Part shown: positions 8,866-19,200 of the stretch, one piece after another
How positions within the stretch are numbered: the first letter of the stretch is position 1
Layout of the letters: each line of letters opens with the position of its first letter
Source: Bacillota bacterium
Lineage (GTDB): Bacteria > Bacillota > Clostridia > Lachnospirales > Lachnospiraceae
Reading direction: 5' to 3'
Length of the DNA stretch: 64,000 bases
Assembly: GCA_023395555.1 (NCBI GenBank)
Contig: JAEWYQ010000003.1
Location: forward strand, 1-64,000
Position numbers and translations under genes: made by a program
Notes under the pieces: generated by a model
The model's database searches: none
What the model was told of the DNA's origin: nothing
Seen by the model: only the letters and a program-made list of their open reading frames with translations

Positions 8866-9273
8866 ATGGAGATTAAAAATTTGTTATCCACAAAAGAAGA
8901 AGAGCTGATGGAGCTGCTATGGGAAAGTGATAAGCCTCTGACAAGTGTCGAGATAATGAAAATCCCAAATATGTCAGAATGGAATGAGACAAACTTGTAT
9001 CGGACGCTAAATTCCTTGCTGGGTAAGAAATTAATCCAAGTATGCGGTATGGAGCAGTATAAGACGCAATATGCAAGGCAATTCGAGCCGGCCCTTACCA
9101 GGGAAGAATACGCGGTGAGATTCTTAACGGACCGCGGGTTGAAGAAGAGTTCAATTGCTAAAATAGCTATGGCGTTGGTAAAAGCACCGGAAGGAGATGA
9201 AGAAGAGGAAACCGATGAATTGATCGAACAGTTGGAGTCAATCATCGAGGAATTACGCAAAGATAAGAGGTAA
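8866..9273 (+). CDS. BlaI/MecI/CopY-family transcriptional repressor
   Basis: A 135-residue winged-helix protein, normal for the family (about 120-140). The DNA-binding part covers residues 8-80 (STKEEELMELLWES, then the recognition helix in NETNLYRTLNSLL and a wing around GMEQYKTQYAR). The acidic C-terminal third forms the dimer helices. It is followed four bases later by an M56 protease gene, the usual sensor partner whose signalling leads to cleavage of the repressor. No beta-lactamase or PBP2a gene is present here. Instead the third gene of the operon encodes a small exported peptide, which is the probable output. Confidence 0.9.
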   Translation: MEIKNLLSTKEEELMELLWESDKPLTSVEIMKIPNMSEWNETNLYRTLNSLLGKKLIQVCGMEQYKTQYARQFEPALTREEYAVRFLTDRGLKKSSIAKIAMALVKAPEGDEEEETDELIEQLESIIEELRKDKR

Positions 9274-9277
9274 TAGG

Positions 9278-10465
9278 ATGCAGATAACTTTTTTCTCTTT
9301 TAGTATGGCCGTTCTATGGAGCAGTTTGTTAATTACAATGATATATTTATTCCGGAAGAATTACCTGTCTATTCAATTTTACAGTATATCCGGTTTATTA
9401 TTGCTGTATGTGTTTTGCTTAATTAGGATCGTCCTGCCATTAGAGGTTCCTTTTACAAAAGTCGTGGTATCAAAGTATGGATACAATCAGATGGTTCATT
9501 TCTTTCAGATGAGCTTATGGGAAGGAAACGGATATCATCTCAAGGTTGGAACATTGCTTTTTGGACTCTGGGCTATAGGTGCTGTTATAAAGGTCCTGCG
9601 GTACGCTTACTATTACATTAGATCAACCAGAGAAATAAAGAGATTTGAGAAAAAGACGGACTTAAATACGCAAACCGTTATGGATAAGATTCTTCAAGAC
9701 AGAGGAGAGCATATAAGGCCTGCAGTTCTGGTCAGTTCGTCCATTCATGTTCCAATGGGAGTCGGAATTTTTAAGAAGTATATTCTGCTGCCGGACAAAG
9801 ACTACACGGATCGGGAATTATATCATATATTGCTGCATGAATATACGCATTTGCTTCATGGCGATTTAGTTATTAAGATGTTGATAGATCTAATATGCTG
9901 TATTTATTGGTGGAATCCTATTGTATATTTGCTTCGTAAGGATTTGGGACAAACACTGGAGATCAAATGTGATCTGGAAGTAACACGGAATATGGGTAAT
10001 GGAGAAAAAGCGGATTACCTGGAAGTGATTGTTTCGGCCATAAGAGGAGCAAAAGTTCAAAAGGGGAAAGGTGATAAGCAGAAGGGCCTTGAAGTTGGTT
10101 ATGTAAATCTGTTCAATAGCAGTTTTTTAGATGTGAAAGAACGGTTTCAAGTTATATCAAGTTGTAAGGGAGCAAAGTTAGGGAAGAAAGCAAATATAAT
10201 TACATTTTTTGTGTTTTTAGTTGTATTGTTTTTCTCGTATTCATTTGTTGTTCAATCGAGATTTGAAGCGCCTGTAGAAGAAGTTGAGACAAACGAAAAT
10301 ATCCACATAATAAATTCATCTGGAATCATTATAATAAAAAGCGAAGACGGACATTATGAAATCATCATGGAGGACGGGAAGCGTAGCATAATTGATGAGG
10401 AAACGGCATTAAAGATGCAAGAAAGAGGATTTGAAATTATAGATTCAAAGGAGGAAATGGAATGA
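9278..10465 (+). CDS. M56-family (BlaR1/MecR1-like) membrane metalloprotease
   Basis: A 395-residue membrane protein. Hydrophobic helices lie near residues 5-25, 35-55, 90-110 and 305-325. The gluzincin motif HEYTH is at residues 187-191, with a downstream acidic region (LEIKCDLEVTRN) that supplies the third zinc ligand, as in BlaR1. The extracellular C-terminus after the last helix is only about 65 residues and is not a penicillin-binding domain, so it does not sense beta-lactams as BlaR1 does. The tail is acidic and lacks known domains. In BlaR1-like systems, ligand sensing activates the protease and leads to loss of the BlaI repressor. The ligand here is unknown. Its stop overlaps the next gene's start (ATGA). 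Confidence 0.88.
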   Translation: MQITFFSFSMAVLWSSLLITMIYLFRKNYLSIQFYSISGLLLLYVFCLIRIVLPLEVPFTKVVVSKYGYNQMVHFFQMSLWEGNGYHLKVGTLLFGLWAIGAVIKVLRYAYYYIRSTREIKRFEKKTDLNTQTVMDKILQDRGEHIRPAVLVSSSIHVPMGVGIFKKYILLPDKDYTDRELYHILLHEYTHLLHGDLVIKMLIDLICCIYWWNPIVYLLRKDLGQTLEIKCDLEVTRNMGNGEKADYLEVIVSAIRGAKVQKGKGDKQKGLEVGYVNLFNSSFLDVKERFQVISSCKGAKLGKKANIITFFVFLVVLFFSYSFVVQSRFEAPVEEVETNENIHIINSSGIIIIKSEDGHYEIIMEDGKRSIIDEETALKMQERGFEIIDSKEEME

Positions 10466-10704
10466 AAAGGGTATCAATGTTTCTTGCGTGTCTTATAACA
10501 CTATTATCGATGTCTCCGTTACAGGTATCTGCTATGGAGATAACGGAAGAGGCAAGTGTTGTGACAGAATTGGGTGGAGGTATTGTCACACCTTGTGCAG
10601 ACCAAGTTGAAACGATATATAGGCTGTATTATGGGATAGTGCAATATAGAAGATGGAATGCCACCTGGGGATATTGGGTAGATCCATATTGGATTAATCT
10701 CTAA
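10462..10704 (+). CDS. Small secreted aromatic-rich peptide
   Basis: An 80-residue product translationally coupled to the protease gene by an ATGA overlap. Residues 1-24 are a clear Sec signal peptide (Lys-Arg start, hydrophobic core, VSA cleavage site). The mature part is about 55 residues: an acidic stretch, then GGGIVTP, one Cys, and a Tyr/Trp-rich end with YRRWNATWGYWVDPYW. I recall similar short exported clostridial proteins ending in a YRRWNxTxGYWVDPYW-like motif, but know of no assigned function. It has no lipobox and no sortase signal. It may be the ligand, substrate or effector of the adjacent M56/BlaI pair. This is the most unusual gene of the unit. Confidence 0.7.
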   Translation: MKRVSMFLACLITLLSMSPLQVSAMEITEEASVVTELGGGIVTPCADQVETIYRLYYGIVQYRRWNATWGYWVDPYWINL

Positions 10705-10915
10705 AATTGGAGTTCTACATATTGCAGGAAGAGTAGTATTTGAGGCGGTAATTAATGCCAAAATCACTTATATGAACAAACCTTCTTAACATTAATGGGG
10801 AATAATGGAGAATGCATTTGCTGCATATCAATTTAAATATTTGATTTAAATAACTTAGTGGTTTTGGCATTTTTTATTAAGATGAAAAATATGTAACAAT
10901 AGGTTTCATCTACTG

Positions 10916-10943
10916 AAAAACTCACACATAGTGTGAGTTTTTT
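10916..10943 (+). terminator. Rho-independent terminator after the BlaI operon
   Basis: A perfect stem of A-rich arm plus CTCACAC, loop ATA, GTGTGAG, then six T residues. It lies 212 bases past the small-peptide stop. The sequence between holds no convincing gene. Confidence 0.85.
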
Positions 10944-11003
10944 GGTGTTTACTCTTTCTGATTTTCAGATGCTCTATCTTTAATGATAAGCATTGGTATG
11001 CTA

Positions 11004-11045
11004 AAATGATTATCCCACCGCCTAAAGGGAAGGATAATCATTTTT
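11004..11045. terminator. Hairpin with T-tail between operons
   Basis: AAATGATTATCC (11004-11015) pairs with GGATAATCATTT (11032-11043), with T residues following and A residues preceding, so it could act in either direction. A second hairpin, GCGCTTC/GAAGCGC, follows near 11129-11153. Confidence 0.6.
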
Positions 11046-11192
11046 GCTCCCAATCAGGGCAAATATAAATTTTTAACTTATGTTTCCTGTTACCTATATT
11101 ATAGTCTATTTTTACTTGAGAGGAAAGAGCGCTTCTTTTCATTTGCGAAGCGCGGTAGGGTTTCTTGTGCCCCCTTGCCGCTATAAAAACAC

Positions 11193-11221
11193 TTGACATT
11201 AATTCCAACCTCGCATATGAT
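11193..11221 (+). promoter_or_regulatory. Promoter of the valS T-box transcript
   Basis: A strong housekeeping promoter: TTGACA at 11193-11198, 17-bp spacer, TATGAT at 11216-11221. Transcription should begin near 11228, just ahead of the T-box leader. Confidence 0.85.
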
Positions 11222-11257
11222 TATACTAGTGTTTTATTACATTAATCATACGATAAA

Positions 11258-11541
11258 ATGTGAGGATGGAGAGGATTAGATAAGAAATCCTATCAGAGAG
11301 AACCGCTCATTGGCTGAAATGCGGTTCAAGGAGAACTTATTGAAGGTAGCTCCGGAGCAGCAGCTTTGAAACCTTTTGTATGCGGGTCATATGGGAAGGG
11401 TGCGTAGGAGGTGCCGGGAAGTCCCGTTACAGACGCATGAGTTGATATTGTCGGCAGGTGGGAGCGGGAAAGCCGGCGTTATCATGAATAAAGGTGGTAC
11501 CACGGTTCTTCGTCCTTTTTGGCGGGGAACCTTTTTGTTTT
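11258..11541 (+). ncRNA. T-box leader (valine) controlling valS
   Basis: The conserved T-box AAAGGTGGTACCACGG lies at 11490-11505, directly followed by a terminator stem (GGTTC to GAACC, about 11504-11530) with a T-run. Upstream, several stems including ACCGC/GCGGT form Stem I. A plausible specifier is GTA (Val) at 11346-11348, set before a GCTCCGGAGC stem. The downstream gene is valS, so uncharged valine tRNA would stabilise the antiterminator and allow readthrough. The family call is firm; the exact specifier and stem limits are my reading. Confidence 0.9.
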
Positions 11542-11630
11542 GCGGACAGGGCAGACCTGGCGGATAACGCCGGCTGTTACTGGTGTGAGAGATACGAATA
11601 TAATGAAAAACAGAGAGGACGATTAGAGAA

Positions 11631-14312
11631 ATGGAGCAAGAAACAGCAAAGAGTGTTACATTATCGACAACCTATGATCCCAAGGCCATTGAGGAAAGGC
11701 TCTATCATAATTGGGAGGAGAAGAAATACTTCCATGCCGAAGTTGACAGAAGCAGGAAGCCTTTTACCATTGTAATTCCGCCGCCGAATATCACGGGGCA
11801 GCTTCATATGGGTCATGCATTGGATAATACGATGCAGGATATTTTGATTCGATTTAAGAGAATGCAGGGATATAATGCTCTTTGGCAGCCGGGAACCGAT
11901 CACGCCAGCATTGCCACCGAGGTTAAGATTATTGAGCAGATGCGCAAAGAAGGCATTGCCAATAAGGAGGACATAGGAAGAGAAGCCTTCCTGGACAGGG
12001 CCTGGGACTGGAAGAAGGAATATGGAGGCAGAATCATCTCCCAGCTCAAGAAGCTGGGCTCCTCCTGCGATTGGGACAGGGAGCGCTTTACCATGGACGA
12101 GGGCTGTTCCAATGCTGTAAATGAAGTATTTGTGAAGCTTTATAACGAGGGAAAGATATATAAAGGCTCCAGAATCATTAACTGGTGTCCGGTATGCCAG
12201 ACCTCCATCTCCGATGCGGAAGTGGAGCATGAGGAACAGGCGGGACATTTTTGGCACATCAAGTATCCCATCGTCGGTGAGGAGGGCTTTGTGGAGGTGG
12301 CCACCACCCGTCCGGAGACCATGCTGGGGGATACCGCGGTTGCTGTTCATCCGGAGGATGAGAGATACCGGCATCTCATCGGAAAGATGGTTCTGCTCCC
12401 TCTGGTGAACCGTGAGATCCCGGTAGTGGCGGATACTTATGTGGATAGAGAGTTCGGAACCGGCGTGGTTAAGATTACTCCGGCTCATGACCCCAATGAT
12501 TTTGAGGTGGGGAAGCGGCATAATCTCCCGGAAATCAATGTCATGAATGATGATGCCACCATCAATGCCAGCGGCGGCAAGTATGCAGGAATGGATCGCT
12601 ATGAGGCCCGGAAAGCAATTGTAAACGAACTGAAGGAATTGGGGCTGTTGGTTAAGATTGCGGATCATTCCCACAATGTAGGAACCCATGACCGGTGCGG
12701 AACAACCGTAGAGCCTCTGATCAAGCAGCAGTGGTTCGTTAAGATGGATGAGCTGATAAAGCCCGCCATCGAAGCGGTTAAGTCCGGAGAGGTTGAATTT
12801 GTTCCGGAGCGTTTTGATAAGATCTATTTTAACTGGGCGGAAAATATCAGGGATTGGTGTATTTCCAGACAGCTCTGGTGGGGACACCGCATTCCGGCCT
12901 ATTACTGTGCGGGCTGCGGCGAGGTGATAGTTGCCGGAGAGGAGCCCTCCAGATGTCCCAAATGCGGATCCACCCATCTGAGGCAGGATGAAGACACCCT
13001 GGATACCTGGTTCAGCTCTGCCCTATGGCCCTTCTCGACCCTCGGATGGCCGGAAAAGACAGAGGAGCTGGATTATTTCTATCCTACGGACGTGCTGGTA
13101 ACGGGATATGATATCATTTTCTTCTGGGTGCTGCGAATGGTATTCTCCGGCTATGCCCATATGGGAGAGAAGCCCTTCAGCAAGGTGCTGATCCACGGCC
13201 TGGTTCGGGATTCCCAGGGACGCAAGATGAGTAAATCCCTGGGCAACGGAATCGACCCGCTGGAGGTAATTGATAAATATGGCGCGGATGCCCTTCGCTT
13301 CTCTCTGATCACCGGCAATGCCCCCGGCAATGACATGCGTTTCTACTGGGAGAAGGTAGAAGCAAGCCGCAACTTTGCCAACAAGGTATGGACCGCCTCC
13401 CGCTTCATTATGATGAATCTGGAAAAGGCCAATGCGGGAGGGAGCATTGACGAGAAGCAGCTAACCCTTGCAGACCGCTGGATTCTCTCCAAGATGAATA
13501 CTCTGGTTGCCGAAGCAACGGAAGGTCTGGAGAATTATGACCTGGGTATTTCGGCTCAGAAAATCAATGATTTTATCTGGGAGGAGTTCTGCGACTGGTA
13601 TGTTGAGATGGTGAAGCCAAGGCTGTACAGCGAAACCGACGAGACCAAGGCAGCGGCGCTCTGGACGCTGAAGCATGTGCTGATTACCTCTCTTAAGCTG
13701 CTGCACCCCTATATGCCTTTTGTAACGGAGGAGATTTTCTGTACCCTTCAGGAAATGTCCGGTCAGTGTGAAGCGGATTCCATCATGATCTCCAAATGGC
13801 CGGTATATCAGGAAAGCTTTGCCTATGACAAAGAAGCGGACGCGGTGGAGTTGATTAAGGAAGCGGTTAAGGGAATTCGCAACCTGCGTTCGGAGATGAA
13901 TGTTCCCCCCAGCAGAAAGGCTACGGTGATTGTGGTTTCCGACAGCACAAGGATTCGGGATATCTTCAGTGACAGTAAGGTCTTCTTCGCGACCCTCGGC
14001 TATGCCAGTGAGGTTCCTGTCCAGGCGGATAAAGCAGGAATCCCGGAGGACGCGGTATCCATTGTGATTCCGGGTGCGCTGATTTACATTCCCTTTGCGG
14101 ACCTGGTGGATATCGATAAGGAAATAGAACGTCTGAACAAGGAAAAGGAGCGGCTGGAAGGAGAACTGAAGCGCGTCAACGGTATGCTGGCCAATCCCAA
14201 CTTTGTGAACAAGGCGCCGGAAAGCAAGCTGGCAGAGGAACGGGCAAAGCTGGATAAATATACGGACATGATGAAGCAGGTAAAGGAACGCCTGGAGCAG
14301 TTAACGAAATAA
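11631..14312 (+). CDS. valS: Valine--tRNA ligase
   Basis: An 893-residue class Ia aminoacyl-tRNA synthetase that charges tRNA-Val with valine in the cytoplasm. The [15 protein letters not shown] segment near residue 50 carries the HIGH motif (HMGH), and KMSKS follows DSQGRK near residue 530. The central editing domain contains the [14 protein letters not shown] and [15 protein letters not shown] signatures. A Cys-rich zinc-like segment (CAGCGE, CPKCGS) lies near 425-450, and the last 65 residues are the usual C-terminal coiled coil. Length and domain order are normal. Expression is set by the T-box leader upstream. The DUF1576 gene and mgsA follow closely and may be partly co-transcribed. Confidence 0.98.
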   Translation: MEQETAKSVTLSTTYDPKAIEERLYHNWEEKKYFHAEVDRSRKPFTIVIPPPNITGQLHMGHALDNTMQDILIRFKRMQGYNALWQPGTDHASIATEVKIIEQMRKEGIANKEDIGREAFLDRAWDWKKEYGGRIISQLKKLGSSCDWDRERFTMDEGCSNAVNEVFVKLYNEGKIYKGSRIINWCPVCQTSISDAEVEHEEQAGHFWHIKYPIVGEEGFVEVATTRPETMLGDTAVAVHPEDERYRHLIGKMVLLPLVNREIPVVADTYVDREFGTGVVKITPAHDPNDFEVGKRHNLPEINVMNDDATINASGGKYAGMDRYEARKAIVNELKELGLLVKIADHSHNVGTHDRCGTTVEPLIKQQWFVKMDELIKPAIEAVKSGEVEFVPERFDKIYFNWAENIRDWCISRQLWWGHRIPAYYCAGCGEVIVAGEEPSRCPKCGSTHLRQDEDTLDTWFSSALWPFSTLGWPEKTEELDYFYPTDVLVTGYDIIFFWVLRMVFSGYAHMGEKPFSKVLIHGLVRDSQGRKMSKSLGNGIDPLEVIDKYGADALRFSLITGNAPGNDMRFYWEKVEASRNFANKVWTASRFIMMNLEKANAGGSIDEKQLTLADRWILSKMNTLVAEATEGLENYDLGISAQKINDFIWEEFCDWYVEMVKPRLYSETDETKAAALWTLKHVLITSLKLLHPYMPFVTEEIFCTLQEMSGQCEADSIMISKWPVYQESFAYDKEADAVELIKEAVKGIRNLRSEMNVPPSRKATVIVVSDSTRIRDIFSDSKVFFATLGYASEVPVQADKAGIPEDAVSIVIPGALIYIPFADLVDIDKEIERLNKEKERLEGELKRVNGMLANPNFVNKAPESKLAEERAKLDKYTDMMKQVKERLEQLTK

Positions 14313-14335
14313 CCAAAAAACAAATGGGAGAATGT

Positions 14336-15253
14336 ATGGGGCAAAGACGAAGAGAGGAGAAGCTTGCCAGGCATATCCATACGGCTTTTTTTGGAACAAG
14401 TCTGGCGCCGATTCTGTCGGAGATATTCTTCCAGCTGAATCTCCCCCTGCCGTTGAAGCTGTTGCTGGGAGTTGGTGTGGGCTTAAGCATCGGCTTCATA
14501 TTACCTCCCCTGGCCGCTTCGCTGTTTAAGGTGCATAAAGGGTTTGATTTGTATAATGTAGGTTTCACGGCAGGATTGATCGGCACCGTCTATATATCCA
14601 TCTTCCGATCCTACGGCTTTGCTTCGTACAGCCGTCTGGTGTGGAGTGAGGGAAACAACCGGATATTCGGGCTTCTGTTGTCTTGCTGGTTTCTATCCAT
14701 GGTCATTCTTGGTTTTCTCCTGAACGGCAGGCATCTTAAGTCCCTAAGAAGGCTGTTCACCTACTCGGGAGTGGCGCCCAGTGATTTTGTTGCTATGACG
14801 GATTTTGGAACGGCCCTGATCAATATGGGATTGAATGGTTTTCTTGCCCTGGGTTATGTGCTGATGGTGGGAGGAGCTTTGAACGGCCCTACCATCGGAG
14901 GCATTATGACGGTGATGTGTTTTGGCGCTTACGGTAAGCATGTAAGGAATATTGCTCCTATCTTGATTGGCGTAATCATCGGCAGCCTCACTAAGACATG
15001 GAATATCAATGATCCGCCCATTCTTCTTGCTGCCTTATTCGGCACCGGGCTGGCGCCCATTAGCGGGCATTATGGGTGGCTTTACGGAGTGATCGCCGGG
15101 TTTATCAACTCTTCCGTGGTTCTTAATTCGGGAATTCTGCATGCGGGAATGAATCTATATAACACAGGATTTTCGGCGGGGATTGTGGCAGCAGTTATGC
15201 ATCCGGTAATAGAGATGCTTGGTGTCGGTAAGAGTAAAGTAGAGACAGAATAG
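14336..15253 (+). CDS. DUF1576-family membrane protein, apparently short at the N-terminus
   Basis: A polytopic membrane protein of about 305 residues. The start at ATG 14336 has a GGGAG site seven bases upstream; ATG 14324 has none. Two related halves are visible: FFGTSLAPILSEI with DLYNVGFTAG in the first, and LFGTGLAPISGHYG with NLYNTGFSAG in the second, each rich in glycine-containing helices. I recognise the family as DUF1576, whose members are, as I recall, roughly 400-440 residues. This copy begins where the first FGTxLAP repeat starts, so about 100 N-terminal residues seem absent, and valS ends only 23 bases upstream. It could be a natural short form or a truncation. Function is unknown; transport is possible. 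Confidence 0.7.
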   Translation: MGQRRREEKLARHIHTAFFGTSLAPILSEIFFQLNLPLPLKLLLGVGVGLSIGFILPPLAASLFKVHKGFDLYNVGFTAGLIGTVYISIFRSYGFASYSRLVWSEGNNRIFGLLLSCWFLSMVILGFLLNGRHLKSLRRLFTYSGVAPSDFVAMTDFGTALINMGLNGFLALGYVLMVGGALNGPTIGGIMTVMCFGAYGKHVRNIAPILIGVIIGSLTKTWNINDPPILLAALFGTGLAPISGHYGWLYGVIAGFINSSVVLNSGILHAGMNLYNTGFSAGIVAAVMHPVIEMLGVGKSKVETE

Positions 15254-15279
15254 GAAAAGAAGGAAAGAGAGGGAATACT

Positions 15280-15759
15280 ATGCTTCAAGATGAATATATC
15301 AGCTTTACCATTGAGAAACAAAAGCACATAGCGCTTATTGCCCACGACAGCAAAAAGAAGGAATTGGTGGAATGGGTGGAGGCAAATAAGCATATTTTAA
15401 AGAATCATTTTCTGTGCGGAACCGGCACGACGGCACGCATGATTGCAGATAAGACAGAGCTGCCGGTCAAAGCGTACAACAGCGGTCCTCTTGGCGGAGA
15501 TCAGCAGATCGGTTCCAGAATTGTGGAAGGGAATATTGATTTTGTAATCTTCTTCTGGGATCCTCTTGAATCCCAGCCTCATGACCCGGATGTGAAGGCA
15601 CTGCTGCGTATCTGCGCAGTATATGACATCCCTGTTGCCAATAATAAGGCGACAGCGGACTTTATGATCACCTCCAAGTTTATGAATGAGGAGTACGAGA
15701 GAAAGGTGCTTAATTATAACGCAGTAATTCAGCGCCGTATTAAGGAATTGAATCAATAG
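15280..15759 (+). CDS. mgsA: Methylglyoxal synthase
   Basis: A 159-residue cytoplasmic lyase that converts dihydroxyacetone phosphate to methylglyoxal and phosphate. It shows the family's landmarks: IALIAHDSKK at the start, the phosphate-binding CGTGTTA, then SGPLGGDQQIG, and the active-site run FFWDPLESQPHDPDVKALLR. Length is typical (about 130-160). A GAGAGGG ribosome site precedes ATG 15280. DHAP is also a product of the rhamnulose-1-phosphate aldolase encoded at 34638, and methylglyoxal can be reduced through lactaldehyde to 1,2-propanediol, the substrate of the microcompartment. A functional link is possible but inferred, since the genes are 19 kb apart. Confidence 0.95.
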   Translation: MLQDEYISFTIEKQKHIALIAHDSKKKELVEWVEANKHILKNHFLCGTGTTARMIADKTELPVKAYNSGPLGGDQQIGSRIVEGNIDFVIFFWDPLESQPHDPDVKALLRICAVYDIPVANNKATADFMITSKFMNEEYERKVLNYNAVIQRRIKELNQ

Positions 15760-15794
15760 AGAAAGCTTCCTGGCAAAGGAAGAGAAATAAATCC

Positions 15795-15848
15795 AAGGCT
15801 GAGCGGATGTCTCCTGAAAAGGGGATGCCTGCCCGGCCTTATTTTTTG
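15795..15848 (+). terminator. Probable terminator after mgsA
   Basis: An imperfect long stem opened by AAGGC and closed by GCCTT, followed by ATTTTTTG. It contains several mismatches. Confidence 0.55.
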
Positions 15849-16298
15849 TAATATCGGCCTTTTGGTTTCTTGTAAAGTATTATGGAACATCATGAAATAT
15901 TGGGCTTTTAGCAGGTTTTTTCCTGCATATTTTCCAAAGATATCAATTGTTTGATTCCAACTATAATTACAAATTCCGACTCCTCCTAATTTATACAATT
16001 TGTATTAAAAAAAGTGGATCAATCTGTTTAAAACAGATATATTCAACTAATAATTGGGGTGAAAACACTATAAGGGTTGAAAATTTAGTTAAAATAAAGC
16101 CGAAATCGAATAGTTTTAATGTAAATTTGAATGGAAATGATTAAGAATACTGTATAAAATTTCATTATGATTTTAAAGTAATTTTGCTCTTTTCATAATA
16201 TTCCGGCTCCGGTTGATCTGTGCCAATGGAGGGAAGCTTGTGAAACGGAGCAAGAGGTAACCAATCAAATAAATGGGTGAGAAAAGGAGAGATAATCT
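15849..16298. other. AT-rich leader of the giant lyase gene, possibly structured
   Basis: No gene is seen. A 65-codon AT-rich frame at 15947-16144 looks like chance. Near the 3' end (about 16203-16268) several short pairings are possible: GCTCCG with CGGAGC, CTTG with CAAG, and TTGAT with ATCAA, around an AGGGAAGCTTGTGAAAC segment. It superficially recalls parts of known riboswitches but matches no class that I can name. A GGAGAG ribosome site precedes ATG 16299. Confidence 0.35.
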
Positions 16299-19200
16299 AT
16301 GAAGAGAAGACTTCATAAGAGAGTGCTTGCTTTTGTGTTGACATGTGTTATGATTGCAGGCAATCTGGCAGGGGTTGCCAGTGCGGCGTCTCCAACGGAA
16401 GGGCAGGAGCAAACCGAACAAGTAGCTTTGGCGGGAATAGGGACTTCCTCTGCCTTCGACTTTGCTTTTGGAAATGAGATAACAGAGGGGACTGTTTATT
16501 CAGAAGAGACAGGATATGGATTTTCGGATGAAGAGTATAACGCTCCTGCACCTGGATGGGTCAGTGGGGTGTATTATCCCCGTACTTCCAGTTCCTTAGG
16601 AACCGTGAATTATGTAAAGGCGGTATCCGGCAGTGCGATGATCGCAGATTCCCTTGAAATTGGAAGCAAAGTGTGGACCGAAACCGAAAGCTCAGGGTAT
16701 GGGGTTTATACCTATGAGAACACATCTGTTTTTCATATGGATTTGGAAAATGCAGATTATGATGTTACCGTAACCTTTGTGAACCCTGGGGACACGCCCT
16801 ATACAGCCTATGTAAAAGCGGAGAATATCACAAAGGCCAGCGGTATTCAGATGGAACCGGGACAAACCGTTTCGAAAAGCTTTACGGCAGTGCTGGTGGA
16901 CGGTAAATTAGATCTAAAGTTTTTAAAGACAAGCGATGCAAAAGAAGAAGCAGCAGCATCCCTTGGAAAGGTATATGTCAGCAGGCTGCAGATTAACCGT
17001 AAGGCGGCGAAAGAGCCGGGAGTAAAGCCTACGATTTACCTGGCATCCGACTCAACTGTTCAGACCTATGATAAATACTACTACCCTCAGGCAGGTTGGG
17101 GAGAAACCTTACATAACTTTTTTGGTGACTTCATAGAGGAAAGAGAAGCAGTGAATGCTACTTACAGCCAGTCACAGGTCTATGAAGCAGCCAATGTGAT
17201 TGTGGAGAACCGGGCAATTGGAGGAAGAAGCTCCCAGTCCTTCATTGATGAAGGAAAGCTGGATGATTTATTAGAGGATATCCGGCCGGGAGATTATCTG
17301 TTCCTTCAATGGGGACATAATGATGCGACGACTTCCAGGCCGAACCGCTATGTATCCATCGGAGATTTCCCAAAGGCAATCCAATATTACATTGATGGGG
17401 CAAGGCAAAGAGGAGCAACTCCGGTATTGGTAACTCCGGTGGCAAGATACAGCCCCAATGCGGATGGCACCTTTAGCAGTAATTTTGACGGATATCGTCA
17501 GGTAATGATTAGCATGGGCAGCGATCAGGGCGTTCCTGTTCTGGATTTGACCGGAGCCTCCATCAGCTTGTGTGAAGATTTTGGTATCGATGGAGCAAAA
17601 TCCTTATTTCTTCATCTGGCAGCAGGCGATTATGACGGCGCGTATGCCGGCGGCGTGGCAGACTCCACCCATTTGCAATATTACGGAGCCTATAAGTTTG
17701 CCCAGTGTGTCGCAAGATTAATTACCGAGTATGGGAAAGATGCTCAACTGGATGATTTGAAATCCCGTGTGGTTATTAATATTCCTACTCAGACTCCGGA
17801 AGCGGCAGCCAATGTCGTTACGACTATGATTGGTGCTACCAGTGTGAGCCTTGGATGGGATAAAGCGGAAGGCGCAGAATTATATTATATTTACCGTCAG
17901 GAATTAACAGAGGGTCAGACCGTTGACAGTGTGGATTTTACCCATGCCGATAAATATTCTGTAAGCTCCGTAACGAAATATACAGACAAAAATTGTGTCG
18001 GAGGAAGAACCTACGCATATGCAGTAAGGGGCTTTAATGAGAAAGGGCTTGGTGAGCTGTCCTCTGTAATTGCAGCAGAAACCAAATCCGCCCTTTATAA
18101 AATTGATTTTAATTATAAGCCGGACAATGAGGTAATGCCCGGTTATACACCGGTACATAGTTCCCAATTATATGATAAAACATTGGGATACGGCTGGACA
18201 AAGGCGCCTAATAATGGACGTGACCGCGGTATGGCGATCCCGGGCGTCAGCAATGCTTTGACCCGTGAATTCTGTATGGCGGGAGAATTCGCATACGATC
18301 TGCCCAACGGCGATTATGAGATTAAGATTTATTCCGGCGATGTTATGGCAGGCGGTTCTACCGTTAAGTCCGATTTCTTTGCGGAAGGCGTCAGCCTTGG
18401 CACGATATCGGCGAAGCAGAATGTCGGAACTTTAAATGCGGTGATCCGCATTACGGATGGTCAGCTGAACCTTACCATTGGCGGACAGAACGGCTATATT
18501 AACGGTCTTGAGCTTACACCGATCTTAGGGGCTCCGAGTATGCTGTCCTACTCTGAATTGCAGTTCGGTGAAGGGAATGTCACTTTCCTGATCAGTTTTG
18601 AAGGAATTGCCGAAGCGGTATCCTACAGAGTGTATCAAAAGTCTACCACGGACCCGGCCTTCAGCGTGGTTAAGTCCTTCCCGGCAGAGGAATTGGGAGG
18701 ATTGGACGCAAGTGCCATGGCGGCTAATTTCGGTGAGGTCAGACAGTATTATGTAACCGCGGTGCTTGCCGATGGAACGGAAACAGCGCCAAGTAATACC
18801 ATTGAGGTGGCAATGATTGACCCGGATGCGGCACCTCCCCTGGCGCCTGTTAATGTGAGGGTGGAGTCTGCAGGCAGAGCGAATATCTATCTCGCCTGGG
18901 ATACGGTTACAGGTGCTACCTCCTATAATGTATACCGCTCCACAAGATTGGAAGGAATGAAGGGATATAAGGGCTTTACCAAAGTGGGAGAAATTAAGAC
19001 TTCTTATTTCTCTGATACAGACCCTGACATTCGTACCAATATCCCTTATTACTATATGGTAGAAGCGGTTGGCAGAGGAGGAATTGGACCGAAGTCGGCT
19101 CCGGTGCACAGCCCGGTTAATGATATCCTGGTAAGGCAAAAAGCGGAGAATCTATCAGACAGAGCCCTGGTTGCAGTGGATCTGGCCGGTAATAAGGGTG

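Noticed and set aside
16200..16290. Cobalamin or c-di-GMP riboswitch before the giant lyase
   Set aside because: Some short motifs recall riboswitch cores, but the conserved blocks and spacing do not fit any class that I can name.
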